Below, one piece after another: positions 35,164 through 44,473 of a stretch of DNA of 64,000 nucleotides; the first letter of the stretch is position 1, and every line of letters starts with the position of its first letter. The notes below the pieces were generated by a model. That model was given only the letters and a program-made list of their open reading frames with translations, did no database searches and had not been told where the DNA came from. The stretch spans positions 193,501 to 257,500 of the forward strand of contig NZ_FUZU01000002.1 of the NCBI RefSeq assembly GCF_900167975.1, given 5' to 3'. The position numbers and the translations under genes are program-made. Origin of the DNA: Ohtaekwangia koreensis (GTDB taxonomy: Bacteria; Bacteroidota; Bacteroidia; Cytophagales; Cyclobacteriaceae).

Positions 35164-35673
35164 TTATTTATTTTCAATTGCAGAATATATAGTTGCCAGC
35201 TGTTGTTTGATGCGGTAGATCTTTACCCGCAGTGTTCCTTCGCGAATTCCTATCGCTTGTGCAATTTGATCATAGGGGAGCTCCTGTAAAACCATACTGA
35301 TAATAAGACGATCTGCCTCTTCCAGTTGTTGTATAGCTTCATAGAGTAACTGTATAGCACGTTCTTCGCCCGCGCTGTTCTCATCCATTTTCTCCTCCAC
35401 TGAATGATCTTCCAGTGATACCGTTTTACTTTTTTTATCCTGACGGATATACCCCAGGCATGTATTCACCGCGATGCGATAGATCCAGGTGCCGATCTGT
35501 GAGTCGCCCCGAAATTTATCTTTGTTTTTCCATACACTGATAAAAGTATCCTGAAGTAAATCCTTGGCTATATCTGCATCGTTGCAATAGCTCATACACA
35601 GATAGTATATATTTTTGGAATAGGTGCTGTACAAAGCCGCAAACTCTTTATCAGCGTTTAGCAATTCACTCAC
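35164..35673 (-). CDS. ECF-type RNA polymerase sigma factor
   Basis: A 169-residue extracytoplasmic-function sigma factor. Region 2 is visible in DADIAKDLLQDTFISVWKNKDKF and GTWIYRIAVNTCLGYIR; region 4 in ELPYDQIAQAIGIREGTLRVKIYR. It probably directs an envelope-stress or nutrient regulon. The gene is transcribed between an alpha/beta-hydrolase-fold gene (10 bp upstream) and the membrane protein (2 bp downstream), so the three form an operon. Confidence 0.93.
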   Translation of the reverse strand: MSELLNADKEFAALYSTYSKNIYYLCMSYCNDADIAKDLLQDTFISVWKNKDKFRGDSQIGTWIYRIAVNTCLGYIRQDKKSKTVSLEDHSVEEKMDENSAGEERAIQLLYEAIQQLEEADRLIISMVLQELPYDQIAQAIGIREGTLRVKIYRIKQQLATIYSAIENK

Positions 35674-35683
35674 TGATGACAGA

Positions 35684-36550
35684 TCACTTTTGTAAAAACA
35701 TCGTTACTTCTTTTATGAACCACTGCGATTCATCCCAGTGCATAAAGTCTTTGGCTGTCTCCGTTAACTTCACAGTGTGATCCGGTAATGTTGTATAAAA
35801 TTTTTCATGCATCTGGTAGCCCTCTTCAGTTGTCATCTTTTTCATCGTTCTGCCAAAATACCATGTTCCGAAACATAAAACCGGAATTTTTATTTCAGGC
35901 AGCAAATTTCTCAAGTCGGTAGACATCTGATCAGCAAGCACTGTTGCTATAGTCTTTCGATCGGATTGCGCATTCCAGTCTGCATAAAGTTTTGCTCGCA
36001 CGGTGTCGTGTGTAATCATATTCTTTCCCATCTGGTACATCATTCCCTGAAAAGCATTGTCGGGCGAGCTCATGTATGCATTCTTCATGTTGCCTGCAAA
36101 TGTATTTGCCTGCTCTTGAGTAATGTTCGCGTTCAAGACCTGTGCAAGAAAAGGATATGTATCCATAACAATCAATCGCTTGATCAATGCTGGTTGCGCA
36201 GCAAGCTGAAGTCCTATAAATCCACCATAGTTCATGCCTACTACGGTAACATTCTTTAGTTTTTTAGTGACGATATAGTTACGGATGGATTCTTTATACT
36301 GTTGGGTATAATTGCTATCCAGAGGTTGAAGTCCGGCAAAACCTGCCAGATAAAACACATGGCATTCGTTGGTCTTGGACATTTCTTTAACGGCATCATT
36401 CCACATGTCACCTGAACAACCGATGTGTGGTATAAACAGAACCGGATTTCCCTTACCGGTTACCTTCACCTGAAAAACGTTTTTCTCGGCACATGCTACA
36501 CCTGCTGTTAAAAGGATACAGAGTAATAAAAAGCTTGTAAAATTCTTCAT
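35684..36550 (-). CDS. Alpha/beta-hydrolase fold protein with an Asn at the nucleophile position
   Basis: A 288-residue exported protein. A signal peptide occupies residues 1-21 (ending ACAEK). The core has the alpha/beta-hydrolase layout with PHIGCSGDMW and a late His in DFMHWDESQWF. The nucleophile elbow is GMNYGG, so the expected Ser (as in GHSxGG) is Asn at residue 107. This predicts loss of, or change in, catalysis. I chose ATG 36550 because a longer frame to 36649 lacks a signal peptide. It is followed by the ECF sigma gene after 10 bp and is the first gene of that operon. Confidence 0.82.
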   Translation of the reverse strand: MKNFTSFLLLCILLTAGVACAEKNVFQVKVTGKGNPVLFIPHIGCSGDMWNDAVKEMSKTNECHVFYLAGFAGLQPLDSNYTQQYKESIRNYIVTKKLKNVTVVGMNYGGFIGLQLAAQPALIKRLIVMDTYPFLAQVLNANITQEQANTFAGNMKNAYMSSPDNAFQGMMYQMGKNMITHDTVRAKLYADWNAQSDRKTIATVLADQMSTDLRNLLPEIKIPVLCFGTWYFGRTMKKMTTEEGYQMHEKFYTTLPDHTVKLTETAKDFMHWDESQWFIKEVTMFLQK

Positions 36551-36633
36551 ATTATTAAATTTTGCCGTTAGATACCAGTGTCCTTGAATTGTTACAGAAA
36601 CCAAAAAGTTTTTTTTACTGTGAACTCGTCCGT

Positions 36634-37899
36634 ATGAAATTCGCCACAAAAATTATTATCAGTTGCCTTCTTGCAATGGTTGTGTGCACCTCTATATACC
36701 TGAACGCAGCGCTATATTATAAGCCGGAGATCAAAACGGAGGAACAGGACACGATCAACTATGATTTGCTTCTTCAACTACGTTATTTAAAAGGAGCTAT
36801 TGCCTCCGGTGAGGCGGAAGCGATGCAAAAGCTTTATCCAGAAGGATATATATTTATGCATGCCCTCACTGCATTAGCCTGGCATGACTTCGCACGGCAA
36901 TGTGATCCTTCATTAGCACTATATGAAGAGGCGCATACTGAGATCTCAAAATCCTGCAGCGCGATAACTGACGATTTGGCAAAATCAACCTTCGATCCAT
37001 ATCTGCAACTTCCATACGGAGCGTTTTATACGGGCTGGAGTAATTTTCTATTGGGCAAGAAATTGGGTCTAGAATCCATGAGTAAAAGAAATATAGAAGA
37101 AGTCAATTTATTTAAACAGCAGTGTGAGTCTATTGCGCATGCTCTTGATTCAAGCGTCTCTCCTTACCTTGAATCGTATTACAAGGCAGCATGGCCAGCC
37201 GATATGCTTATGTGTATTGCATCACTTGGGCTTCACGATCAATTATATACTCCACGCTATACAGCTACCATAGAAACCTGGCTTAAAAAAGTAAAGACTA
37301 ATCTTGATGTAAACGGGTTGATCCCGCATGCAGCAGATGCTGTTACTGGCAAACCAAATGAAGATGCACGTGGATCATCACAAAGTCTTATGCTGGTCTT
37401 TCTTTACGAAATCGATCCTGACTTTGCACGCCAACAATTCGAACTATATAAGAGATGTTTTTTGGGATCATGTCTTGGTTTGCCGGGTATACGTGAGTAT
37501 TGCAACGGTACGGCTGGATCAGGAGATATTGATTCCGGCCCTGTGATCTTTGGTATGGGCGCCGCTGCCACGTTGGTTGGCATGCGCACAATGGCTACTT
37601 ACCATGATCACTCCAATGCGAATGCATTGGAGTGTGGCATTGAAGCGTTTGGTATCCCCATAAAGAATGATCACGAAAAGAAGTATATCTTCGGCACCTT
37701 ACCAATAGCCGATGCATTCATTGCCTGGGCACATGCAGGCTTACCACGAAAGACGAATGTCGAGAATGATGTTTCCTGGAGAAATTATTTCCACATATAT
37801 AGCATCCTAATTGTAACCGTTGCCATGCTCTTATTAATCATAGTATGGAGCTATAAAAAGTCATTCAAAAAATCGAACGAGCGATCGAACCTGTCATAA
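36634..37899 (+). CDS. Membrane-anchored alpha/alpha-toroid protein (linalool dehydratase-like, tentative)
   Basis: A 421-residue protein with an N-terminal membrane segment (residues 5-25) and a C-terminal hydrophobic helix followed by a basic tail (ILIVTVAMLLLIIVWSYKKSF). The middle is helical; PYGAFYTGWSNFLLG, YYKAAWPADMLMCI, GSSQSLMLVFLYEID and SGPVIFGMGAAATLVG recall the alpha/alpha barrel of the linalool dehydratase/isomerase-like family. The match is from memory and weak. I chose ATG 36634 because the longer frame starting at 36562 adds a segment unlike the rest. It is divergent from the hydrolase/ECF operon across 83 bp. Confidence 0.65.
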   Translation: MKFATKIIISCLLAMVVCTSIYLNAALYYKPEIKTEEQDTINYDLLLQLRYLKGAIASGEAEAMQKLYPEGYIFMHALTALAWHDFARQCDPSLALYEEAHTEISKSCSAITDDLAKSTFDPYLQLPYGAFYTGWSNFLLGKKLGLESMSKRNIEEVNLFKQQCESIAHALDSSVSPYLESYYKAAWPADMLMCIASLGLHDQLYTPRYTATIETWLKKVKTNLDVNGLIPHAADAVTGKPNEDARGSSQSLMLVFLYEIDPDFARQQFELYKRCFLGSCLGLPGIREYCNGTAGSGDIDSGPVIFGMGAAATLVGMRTMATYHDHSNANALECGIEAFGIPIKNDHEKKYIFGTLPIADAFIAWAHAGLPRKTNVENDVSWRNYFHIYSILIVTVAMLLLIIVWSYKKSFKKSNERSNLS

Positions 37900-37961
37900 A
37901 AAAATGATTCTTCCTTAAATCAAACCTGCTAACTTGCAAGCGATGTAAACATTGTAGCATA

Positions 37962-39092
37962 ATGATTCTTACTAAACTTTTCAGCGACTTCTTTAACAGT
38001 GAACGTTCCTCCGGGGTTGTCCTGATCTGTTGCACAATATTCTCATTGGTGGTAACGAATATATTTCCTCCCTATCTGGAATTCTGGCACATAGAATTTG
38101 CAGGGCATCACATAACGCATTGGATCAATGATGGATTGATGACTATATTTTTTCTGTTGATCGGACTGGAGCTTGAGCGTGAAGTATATATAGGCGAGCT
38201 CTCGGACATCAAGAGTGCTTTGCTTCCGGCACTGGCTGCGCTGGGGGGAATGGTATTGCCTGCATCCATTTATTTTCTTGTAAATATGAATGGAGGCAAT
38301 CTGCGCGGTGTTGGAATTCCGATGGCAACAGATATCGCTTTTGCTTTGGGGGTGCTTTCACTGCTAGGGAAACGAGTACCAACCTCTCTGAAAATTTTTC
38401 TAACTGCACTTGCCGTAATCGATGATCTGGGAGCCATCCTTGTTATCGCTATATTTTATACCAGTACCCTCAGTTGGTTAAACCTTGGTATAGCGTTCGG
38501 AATTTTACTTCTGTTGTTTGCCTTTAATCGATTGAAGATCCATTCACCATGGCCATACCTGATCGGTGGCGTTGTAATGTGGTACTTTATGCTACACTCC
38601 GGAGTGCACGCTACTATTACCGGAGTGCTGGTGGCTTTCGCTATACCTTTCGGAAAAGGAACAGAACATACGCTCTCGTATAGGCTGCAACACTTCCTTC
38701 ACAAGCCTGTAGCATTTTTTATACTTCCGCTTTTTGCCCTGGCGAATACCAGCATTCCTATCAGTAGTGATTTTTACTATGCGTTGGGAGGAGCCGTCAG
38801 TCTTGGTATTATAGGAGGATTGTTGATTGGAAAGCCAGTGGGAATTGTACTGTTCAGCTACGCAACCGTGAAGTTAAAATTGAGCAGCCTGTCTCCAGAT
38901 ATTTCCTGGAAACATATTATAGGTGCCGGAATTTTAGGAGGCATCGGTTTTACAATGTCGATCTTTATAAGCTTGCTTGCCTTTGATAGTGAAGTGTTCA
39001 TCGATCAGGCGAAGATCGCAATCATGTTGGTCTCTACTGTTAGTGGTGTTACTGGATTCCTGTATCTCAAATCTGTGCTGAAGGAAAGCTAA
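37962..39092 (+). CDS. nhaA: Na+/H+ antiporter NhaA
   Basis: A 376-residue inner-membrane antiporter with about eleven transmembrane segments. The ion-binding Asp pair is in LTALAVIDDLGAILVIAIFY; other landmarks are FFLLIGLELEREVYIGELSD, PMATDIAFALGVLSLLGKRV and GIGFTMSIFISLLAF. It exchanges cytoplasmic Na+ for external H+, helping salt and alkaline tolerance. It begins 62 bp downstream of the preceding gene, so it may be co-transcribed with it. Confidence 0.95.
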   Translation: MILTKLFSDFFNSERSSGVVLICCTIFSLVVTNIFPPYLEFWHIEFAGHHITHWINDGLMTIFFLLIGLELEREVYIGELSDIKSALLPALAALGGMVLPASIYFLVNMNGGNLRGVGIPMATDIAFALGVLSLLGKRVPTSLKIFLTALAVIDDLGAILVIAIFYTSTLSWLNLGIAFGILLLLFAFNRLKIHSPWPYLIGGVVMWYFMLHSGVHATITGVLVAFAIPFGKGTEHTLSYRLQHFLHKPVAFFILPLFALANTSIPISSDFYYALGGAVSLGIIGGLLIGKPVGIVLFSYATVKLKLSSLSPDISWKHIIGAGILGGIGFTMSIFISLLAFDSEVFIDQAKIAIMLVSTVSGVTGFLYLKSVLKES

Positions 39093-39176
39093 TAGGCTAT
39101 ATTTGCTGACAAGATATATAGTTACCACAGCCTTGACACAACAATGGCATGCATGCGTATACACAAGGATATTGCT

Positions 39177-39395
39177 TTACACGACCACTTCCCATTTACC
39201 ACGTTCGTCCTTTGAATAGGACAAGCCATTACTCATAACGTGTACTTGTTTTCCCGCATTATCCGTATAGTTCTTCTGTTCATATACACGAATTCCGCCA
39301 TTCTCGTTTGTCAGAAAAGCAATTAGTGCATTCATGGTTGGCGACACATCGTGCAGCCACAGATCATCATTTTCACGAACAAAGGCCTGACTCAT
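39177..39395 (-). CDS. Small conserved hypothetical protein
   Basis: A 72-residue soluble protein (MSQAFVRENDDLWLHDVSP ... GKWEVVV) without signal or membrane segment. Its beta-rich, evenly charged composition and sensible start make it more likely real than random. I recall similar short proteins in Bacteroidota but no assigned function. It lies between the NhaA gene end and the VOC gene, on the strand of the latter. Confidence 0.5.
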   Translation of the reverse strand: MSQAFVRENDDLWLHDVSPTMNALIAFLTNENGGIRVYEQKNYTDNAGKQVHVMSNGLSYSKDERGKWEVVV

Positions 39396-39446
39396 TGTAT
39401 TGAAAGTTAAAGTATAAATTGATAAAAAATGGTGCCTGCAAAAGCA

Positions 39447-39935
39447 CTATTCGAGTTCTTTTAACAAGCCTTGTAAATCCAGTGGGCGAGTATACATTTC
39501 GATTGTGCCATCATGTTTCAAGGGCCACTCCTCCTTTGGGCGATCCCAATATAATTCAATACCGTTGTTATCCGGATCGTTTAAATATAGCGCTTGTGAA
39601 ACACCGTGATCGGAGGCTCCTGTAAAAGGATACGCGGCTTTGTGCAGCCGGTCAAAAATAACAGCAAGATCTTTCCGTGTCGGATAGAGTATAGCAACAT
39701 GGAACAGTCCTACACCATGTTGTAGAGCGGGAGGAGCATCTTTACTATACCACGTGTTTAAACCTATATGGTGATGATAACCACCTGCCGAAACAAAGGC
39801 AGCCTGCGTTCCGTACCGCGTGACGAGTTCAAACCCAAGTAGTCCGCAATAAAACTCTATAGCGCGATCAAGATCAGACACCTTCAAATGAACGTGACCA
39901 ATGCGTGTATTCGATGGTACTGTGTAAGGCTCCAT
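39447..39935 (-). CDS. VOC-family (glyoxalase/extradiol dioxygenase-like) protein
   Basis: A 162-residue VOC-fold protein. The first motif half has RIGHVHLKVSDLDRAIEFYCGLLGF and the second has HVAILYPTRKDLAVIFD with NGIELYWDRPKEEW at the end; the His and Glu ligands of the fold (H in GHVHL, H in GLFHVAI, E in IELYW) are present. The segment YHHHIGLNTW is typical of the CatE-like catechol dioxygenase branch, but activity is not proven. It overlaps nothing and probably forms a transcript with the 72-residue gene. Confidence 0.9.
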   Translation of the reverse strand: MEPYTVPSNTRIGHVHLKVSDLDRAIEFYCGLLGFELVTRYGTQAAFVSAGGYHHHIGLNTWYSKDAPPALQHGVGLFHVAILYPTRKDLAVIFDRLHKAAYPFTGASDHGVSQALYLNDPDNNGIELYWDRPKEEWPLKHDGTIEMYTRPLDLQGLLKELE

Positions 39936-40096
39936 ATTTTATGAATATATAGTGTTAAGAAAACTCTGCTTTGGCAATACTCCCGGTGAATAAATAAATT
40001 AATTTATTATCAGTCATCCAGAACGAAATAAACAATGACAGCAACGATTTACCAATTTATGGAATACTCGTACATTCGAACAAATCAAACTAAATC

Positions 40097-40387
40097 ATGA
40101 AAGCCTATATTATTGTTGAAGTAAACGTAACGGATCCGGTATTATATGAAGACTATAAGAAGTTAACACCGGCATCGCTCGTACCATTCGAAGGAAAATT
40201 TATTGTGCGTGGTGGTGTTACTGAAACACTGGAGGGAGATTGGAAACCCGGACGCTTTGTAGTACTTGAATTCCCATCAGTAGAAAAAGCAAAAGCGTGG
40301 TGGTCGTCTGACACCTACGCTCCTGCTAAAGCCTTACGGCAATCGGCCTCACATACCCAGATGATTCTGGCGGAAGGCTTGGAATGA
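40097..40387 (+). CDS. DUF1330 domain protein
   Basis: A 96-residue dimeric alpha/beta barrel family protein (DUF1330): MKAYIIVEVNVTDPVLYEDY, FIVRGGVTETLEGDW, PGRFVVLEFPSVEKAKAWW and a closing helix. It has no signal peptide and is cytoplasmic. Proteins of this family resemble EthD/ABM-type folds and their biochemical role is unknown. It is convergent with the FKBP gene, ending 5 bp before it. Confidence 0.9.
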   Translation: MKAYIIVEVNVTDPVLYEDYKKLTPASLVPFEGKFIVRGGVTETLEGDWKPGRFVVLEFPSVEKAKAWWSSDTYAPAKALRQSASHTQMILAEGLE

Positions 40388-40392
40388 TATTG

Positions 40393-41124
40393 TTAGTTTA
40401 CCTTGATCAGCTCTACTTCAAAAATCAATGCAGCGTATGGCGGAATTTGTCCACCGGCACCACGTTCGCCATAGCCGAGCTCTTGTGGTATAAATACTTG
40501 CCACTTGTCTCCTTCATGCATTAACTGAAGTGCTTCTGTCCAACCGGGTATAACTTCACTTACACCGAACGTTACAGGCTCGCCACGTTCTACAGAACTG
40601 TCGAATACAGTGCCGTCTACCAACTTGCCAATGTAATGTACTGTAACATTGTCTGTAGCTTTCGGTGCTTTACCTTTTCCTGCTGTAATAACTTTATACT
40701 GCAAGCCGCTTGCTGTGCTGATCACGCCTTCTTTTGTTTTATTTTCTTTCAGGAAGATCTGACTACCTTCTCTCAGCTTGGCATTTTTCTTCGCGGCAGC
40801 CTGCTGCATATACTGTTGCACGATCGTCATTGCTTCCTGCTGTTCGATCTTTAATGTTTTATTCTGGTATACATCACGAATGGCAATCGTCAGTGCTTCA
40901 ACATCGAGTGAATCTCCACCTTGCGTTTTCAAATTAGATGCTACAAGTACTCCCAAACCATAACTTGCTTTCTTTACGGTATCGGTTAATACTATATCCT
41001 TGGGTTTCTTCAGTTGTTCAATTTCAGCTTTCAGCTTTGTTACTTCTGCCTGCAACTCTTTCTTCGATTGTGCAAAAAGTGGCAAGGCAATGATCATGGA
41101 AAAACAAAAAACAAATAATTTCAT
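40393..41124 (-). CDS. FKBP-type peptidyl-prolyl isomerase (Fkp/FkpA-like)
   Basis: A 243-residue exported protein: signal peptide (residues 1-18, ALPLFAQS), a coiled-coil and Fkp N-terminal dimerisation domain (about 20-125), then an FKBP domain from about 145 with VTVHYIGKLVDGTVFDSSVE, VIPGWTEALQLMHEGDKW and GYGERGAGGQIPPYAAL. It catalyses proline isomerisation and helps fold outer-membrane and periplasmic proteins. It follows the MoxR gene by 49 bp on the same strand, closing a run of envelope-folding genes. Confidence 0.94.
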   Translation of the reverse strand: MKLFVFCFSMIIALPLFAQSKKELQAEVTKLKAEIEQLKKPKDIVLTDTVKKASYGLGVLVASNLKTQGGDSLDVEALTIAIRDVYQNKTLKIEQQEAMTIVQQYMQQAAAKKNAKLREGSQIFLKENKTKEGVISTASGLQYKVITAGKGKAPKATDNVTVHYIGKLVDGTVFDSSVERGEPVTFGVSEVIPGWTEALQLMHEGDKWQVFIPQELGYGERGAGGQIPPYAALIFEVELIKVN

Positions 41125-41173
41125 TATATATAGTTAAACGTTAAAAATTCAGAATTACAAAAGAGATATATAC

Positions 41174-42139
41174 CTATATCAGTTTACCGATAAGGTCATC
41201 GACACTAATGCCTTCGGCCTCTGCCTTGAAATTGCGTACAATGCGATGACGCAATACAGGCTTGGCTATAGCTTGTACATCTTCAATATCAGGAGAGTAT
41301 TTACCATTGAGCAATGCGTTGCATTTTGCTCCGAGCACCAGGTATTGTGAAGCACGCGGACCTGCACCCCACTCAAGGTAATCTTTCGATACAGAAGAAC
41401 TTCCGGCAACTCCCGGACGGGTTTTATTAGCCAGGTTTACCGCGTACTCAATTACATTATCCGGCACCGGCACTCTGCGCACCAGATGCTGGAAGTATGT
41501 GATCTCCTCCGCATTTAATATTTTATTTACGGTCTTTACTTCGTCTGACGTTGTGTTCTTAACGACAGTCACTTCATCCTGTATAGATGGATATGTGAGA
41601 AGTATATTAAACATGAAACGATCGAGCTGAGCTTCCGGAAGCGGATATGTACCTTCTTGCTCAATCGGATTTTGTGTTGCCAATACGAAGAACGGCCTTG
41701 GAAGATCGTACCGTTGTCCTGCGATCGTCACAGAATATTCCTGCATAGACTCCAGCAGCGCTGCCTGTGTTTTCGGAGGCGTCCGGTTGATTTCATCTGC
41801 CAATACTATATTCGCGAACACAGGGCCCTTCACGAATTTGAAGTTACGCTCTTTATCCATCGTCTCAGCGCCCACTATATCAGAAGGCATTAAGTCTGGC
41901 GTAAACTGAATACGCTTGAATTGAAGATCGAGGGAAGTAGCGATGGTTTGCACCAACAATGTTTTAGCCAACCCAGGAACGCCTACCAGCAAGGAGTGTC
42001 CTTGACAGAAAACTCCAGTGAGTACCTGGCGGACGACCTCTTCTTGTCCAATAACGATTTTAGAGATTTCGGTTCTCAGATTCTTGTAAGCAATAGCCAT
42101 TGCGTTGGCTGCTTCAACATCGGATGCAAATTTTGTCAT
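41174..42139 (-). CDS. MoxR-family AAA+ ATPase
   Basis: A 321-residue AAA+ ATPase. Walker A is GVPGLAKTLL, Walker B and sensor are ADEINRTPPKTQAALLESMQE, and ATQNPIEQEGTYPLPEAQLDRF follows, all typical of MoxR. I chose ATG 42139; it overlaps the upstream surA stop by ATGA (42136-42139). MoxR ATPases usually remodel von Willebrand-factor or metalloenzyme partners; no such partner gene is adjacent here, and the gene instead ends a chaperone cluster. The partner is unknown. Confidence 0.93.
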   Translation of the reverse strand: MTKFASDVEAANAMAIAYKNLRTEISKIVIGQEEVVRQVLTGVFCQGHSLLVGVPGLAKTLLVQTIATSLDLQFKRIQFTPDLMPSDIVGAETMDKERNFKFVKGPVFANIVLADEINRTPPKTQAALLESMQEYSVTIAGQRYDLPRPFFVLATQNPIEQEGTYPLPEAQLDRFMFNILLTYPSIQDEVTVVKNTTSDEVKTVNKILNAEEITYFQHLVRRVPVPDNVIEYAVNLANKTRPGVAGSSSVSKDYLEWGAGPRASQYLVLGAKCNALLNGKYSPDIEDVQAIAKPVLRHRIVRNFKAEAEGISVDDLIGKLI

Positions 42140-43503
42140 TGGTTCTCGTCTAAAATTCCACAATTATCATAAGTCGGATCAATACTTATAAAAACATCTT
42201 TCCGGGCTTTATCGAACCACTTCTGAAGGATCTTATCTTTTTTCTCGTTTAAGGTAGCAGCTTGTATACGCGACCAATCATTTTCCAAAGAAGCCTGGTG
42301 TGGTGCGAACCTTGATTTATAGTATAGAATACGCACGGCATTCTTTCCATCATCCGTACGATAAGTGATTGGTTTAGACACATCGCCAACCTGCATCGAA
42401 TCCAGTTTAAAGAACACTACAGGATCCAGCTCGTCAACCATTAATCTTGTGCCGCCATCGCCATCACTAAAAAATCCACCGTTGCCTTTTGTCTCTACAT
42501 CATCCGAGTATTCTTTCGCTGCATTTTGAAACCGTATACTATCCGATACTATTCTGCTGCGAAGGCTATCAAGATAGCGTGTTGCTTTTTTAATATCGTT
42601 GGCAGACGGCTTTGGTGAAATAAGTATATGGCGTGAGTGGTATTCATTTCCTCTTCGTTCAATCAACTGCATGATGTGAAAACCAAATTGTGATTTGAAC
42701 GGCATCGATATTTCATTCGGCTTTAATTTGAATGCCATCGCTTCGTACTCGGGTACCATCCGTCCGCGACCTGACCAACCCATATCGCCTGCATTGGACG
42801 TGACGCTGGGGTCATCCGAATGCTTCTTCGCGAGCGTTGCAAAATCTTCTCCCGATAAAATCCTGTTGCGTATACCTGTTAACTCTGCACGTGTTAAATT
42901 CTCCTGCTCTTCACTAACGGTAGCGATCTTTACAATCTGTGCTACCTCCACCGATGCAGAAAAATAGGGCAAACTATCTTTCGGAATTTTACTGTAAAAA
43001 CGTTTTACTTCTGCCGGAGTAACACCTATACCTTTTGTTATTTCTTCCTGCATTTTACGCACTACAAGTTGTTCACGTTCCTGATCGCGAATCTCCAAGC
43101 GAATCTGCTCCAATGTTTTTCCGTAGCGTTCTTCGAGTTCGTCAGGTGATACGCCCGCTTGCGCGATAATCATATCCATCTTACGTTGTGTATACTGATC
43201 TACATCTGCATCCGCTACTACCACGGAATCTATTTCCGCTTTCGCCATCATCAGTTTATTACGGATGAGAAGCGCGAGATACTGGCAGCGCACCTGTGGG
43301 GAGGCAGAACCTCCGTTCGTCAGGTAATCCTGGTAAGCACGCTCGAGATCAGATTTCAATACGATATAGTTATCAACTTTCGAGATGATCTTATCCACTA
43401 CGAAGCCTTTGTTCTCAGGTTCCGCTGTCTCTTGCGCCCATGCCGATGGAATAATTATTCCAAGCGCCAACACGAGCATTATATGTTTTACTATACTCTT
43501 CAT
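42136..43503 (-). CDS. SurA-like periplasmic peptidyl-prolyl isomerase
   Basis: A 455-residue exported chaperone with a signal peptide (residues 1-23, ending AWAQE). An N-terminal SurA domain (residues about 30-180, VVDKIISKVDNYIVLKSDLE) precedes two parvulin-type domains (VAQIVKIATVSEEQ ... GWSGRGRMVPEYEAMAF and SRHILISPKPSANDIKK). I chose ATG 43503; a longer frame to 43617 lacks a signal peptide. It follows the lipoprotein gene by 1 bp. It should help fold outer-membrane beta barrels. Confidence 0.92.
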   Translation of the reverse strand: MKSIVKHIMLVLALGIIIPSAWAQETAEPENKGFVVDKIISKVDNYIVLKSDLERAYQDYLTNGGSASPQVRCQYLALLIRNKLMMAKAEIDSVVVADADVDQYTQRKMDMIIAQAGVSPDELEERYGKTLEQIRLEIRDQEREQLVVRKMQEEITKGIGVTPAEVKRFYSKIPKDSLPYFSASVEVAQIVKIATVSEEQENLTRAELTGIRNRILSGEDFATLAKKHSDDPSVTSNAGDMGWSGRGRMVPEYEAMAFKLKPNEISMPFKSQFGFHIMQLIERRGNEYHSRHILISPKPSANDIKKATRYLDSLRSRIVSDSIRFQNAAKEYSDDVETKGNGGFFSDGDGGTRLMVDELDPVVFFKLDSMQVGDVSKPITYRTDDGKNAVRILYYKSRFAPHQASLENDWSRIQAATLNEKKDKILQKWFDKARKDVFISIDPTYDNCGILDENQ

Positions 43504-43504
43504 A

Positions 43505-44473
43505 TCATTTAAAAATCTCAAATTCTTTTTGGTCTGCACCATTGTTATATACTTCGTCTTCCAGCTTGTCTGCAAGCTCCACTTTGCGTTTGTTGAGAAT
43601 AATATTCCGGATGTCATCCTTTACAAACTCCAGGGGCGATACGTTGTCCGAAATGCGGTACTGATCTACCTTTAAAAAGTAAAGATAGCCATCATCGGAA
43701 GTTTCGTAATAGGGGTTTGATTTTAAAAACTGAATTTTATTCGGGATTTCCACCAAAGGCGAATTCCTTACAAGATCATCAAAAATCATCCAGCTTGAGT
43801 CGGAGATATGATATGCTGATGAAAAGCTCAGGCAATACGATTTAAGCTCTTTCTCATCTTTTTCACGCTTTGAGAAAATGAGCTCTTTGATCCTCGCTGT
43901 TCGCGGAGCATTCTTGGGAACCTTAATAAAAGTAGCTTGTACAATGTTCTGCTTCAGCAGAAAGTTATCGATGTTCCCTTTGTAATATTTTTCAACCTCC
44001 GCATTGGATATGATCGTGTCCAAATGCTGCTTAACGTAGTAGTTCTGATACTCGTACGCAATAATGCTATAGCGATAATCCAGGATCTTGCGTTCAACAT
44101 CGGCTTCATTGATATCAATTTTTCGGGTCGCTTCCTGAATGAGTAGCTGTTTACGAATCCAGCTATTTATATATGCCTCCACGCGTGTTGTGCTATCGCG
44201 TTTGGTTGTGCCCGGAGCAATGATGCCTTCGAGTTCGTCTTTATAAAGATACGTATTGTCAACCCGGGCAATAGGCTGACGGTCTTCATCACTTCCGGAT
44301 GAATCCTTCTTCATTTTTATGAAATCACATCCGGCAAGCGTTAGTCCTGTCAAGACAAACAAAACGAATAAATTCCTTTTAGTATATACATGAAAAGGGT
44401 TAAACGAATTTCGCTTACTCGGTAGATTACTTTTGCTGAAGGTTTTGAAATACGTATTGCTTCCCTTTTTCAT
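43505..44473 (-). CDS. SurA-type lipoprotein without a recognisable parvulin domain
   Basis: A 322-residue lipoprotein (hydrophobic LFVLFVLTGLTLAGC, lipobox LAGC, after a basic leader). The mature part is mostly helical and resembles a SurA N-terminal chaperone domain (RVEAYINSWIRKQLLIQEA, NEADVERKILDYRYSI) with no clear catalytic prolyl isomerase motif. Its ATG lies 47 bp inside the previous gene (44427-44473), an overlap large enough to suggest translational coupling. It forms a tandem trio with the two isomerase genes on either side. Confidence 0.85.
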   Translation of the reverse strand: MKKGSNTYFKTFSKSNLPSKRNSFNPFHVYTKRNLFVLFVLTGLTLAGCDFIKMKKDSSGSDEDRQPIARVDNTYLYKDELEGIIAPGTTKRDSTTRVEAYINSWIRKQLLIQEATRKIDINEADVERKILDYRYSIIAYEYQNYYVKQHLDTIISNAEVEKYYKGNIDNFLLKQNIVQATFIKVPKNAPRTARIKELIFSKREKDEKELKSYCLSFSSAYHISDSSWMIFDDLVRNSPLVEIPNKIQFLKSNPYYETSDDGYLYFLKVDQYRISDNVSPLEFVKDDIRNIILNKRKVELADKLEDEVYNNGADQKEFEIFK

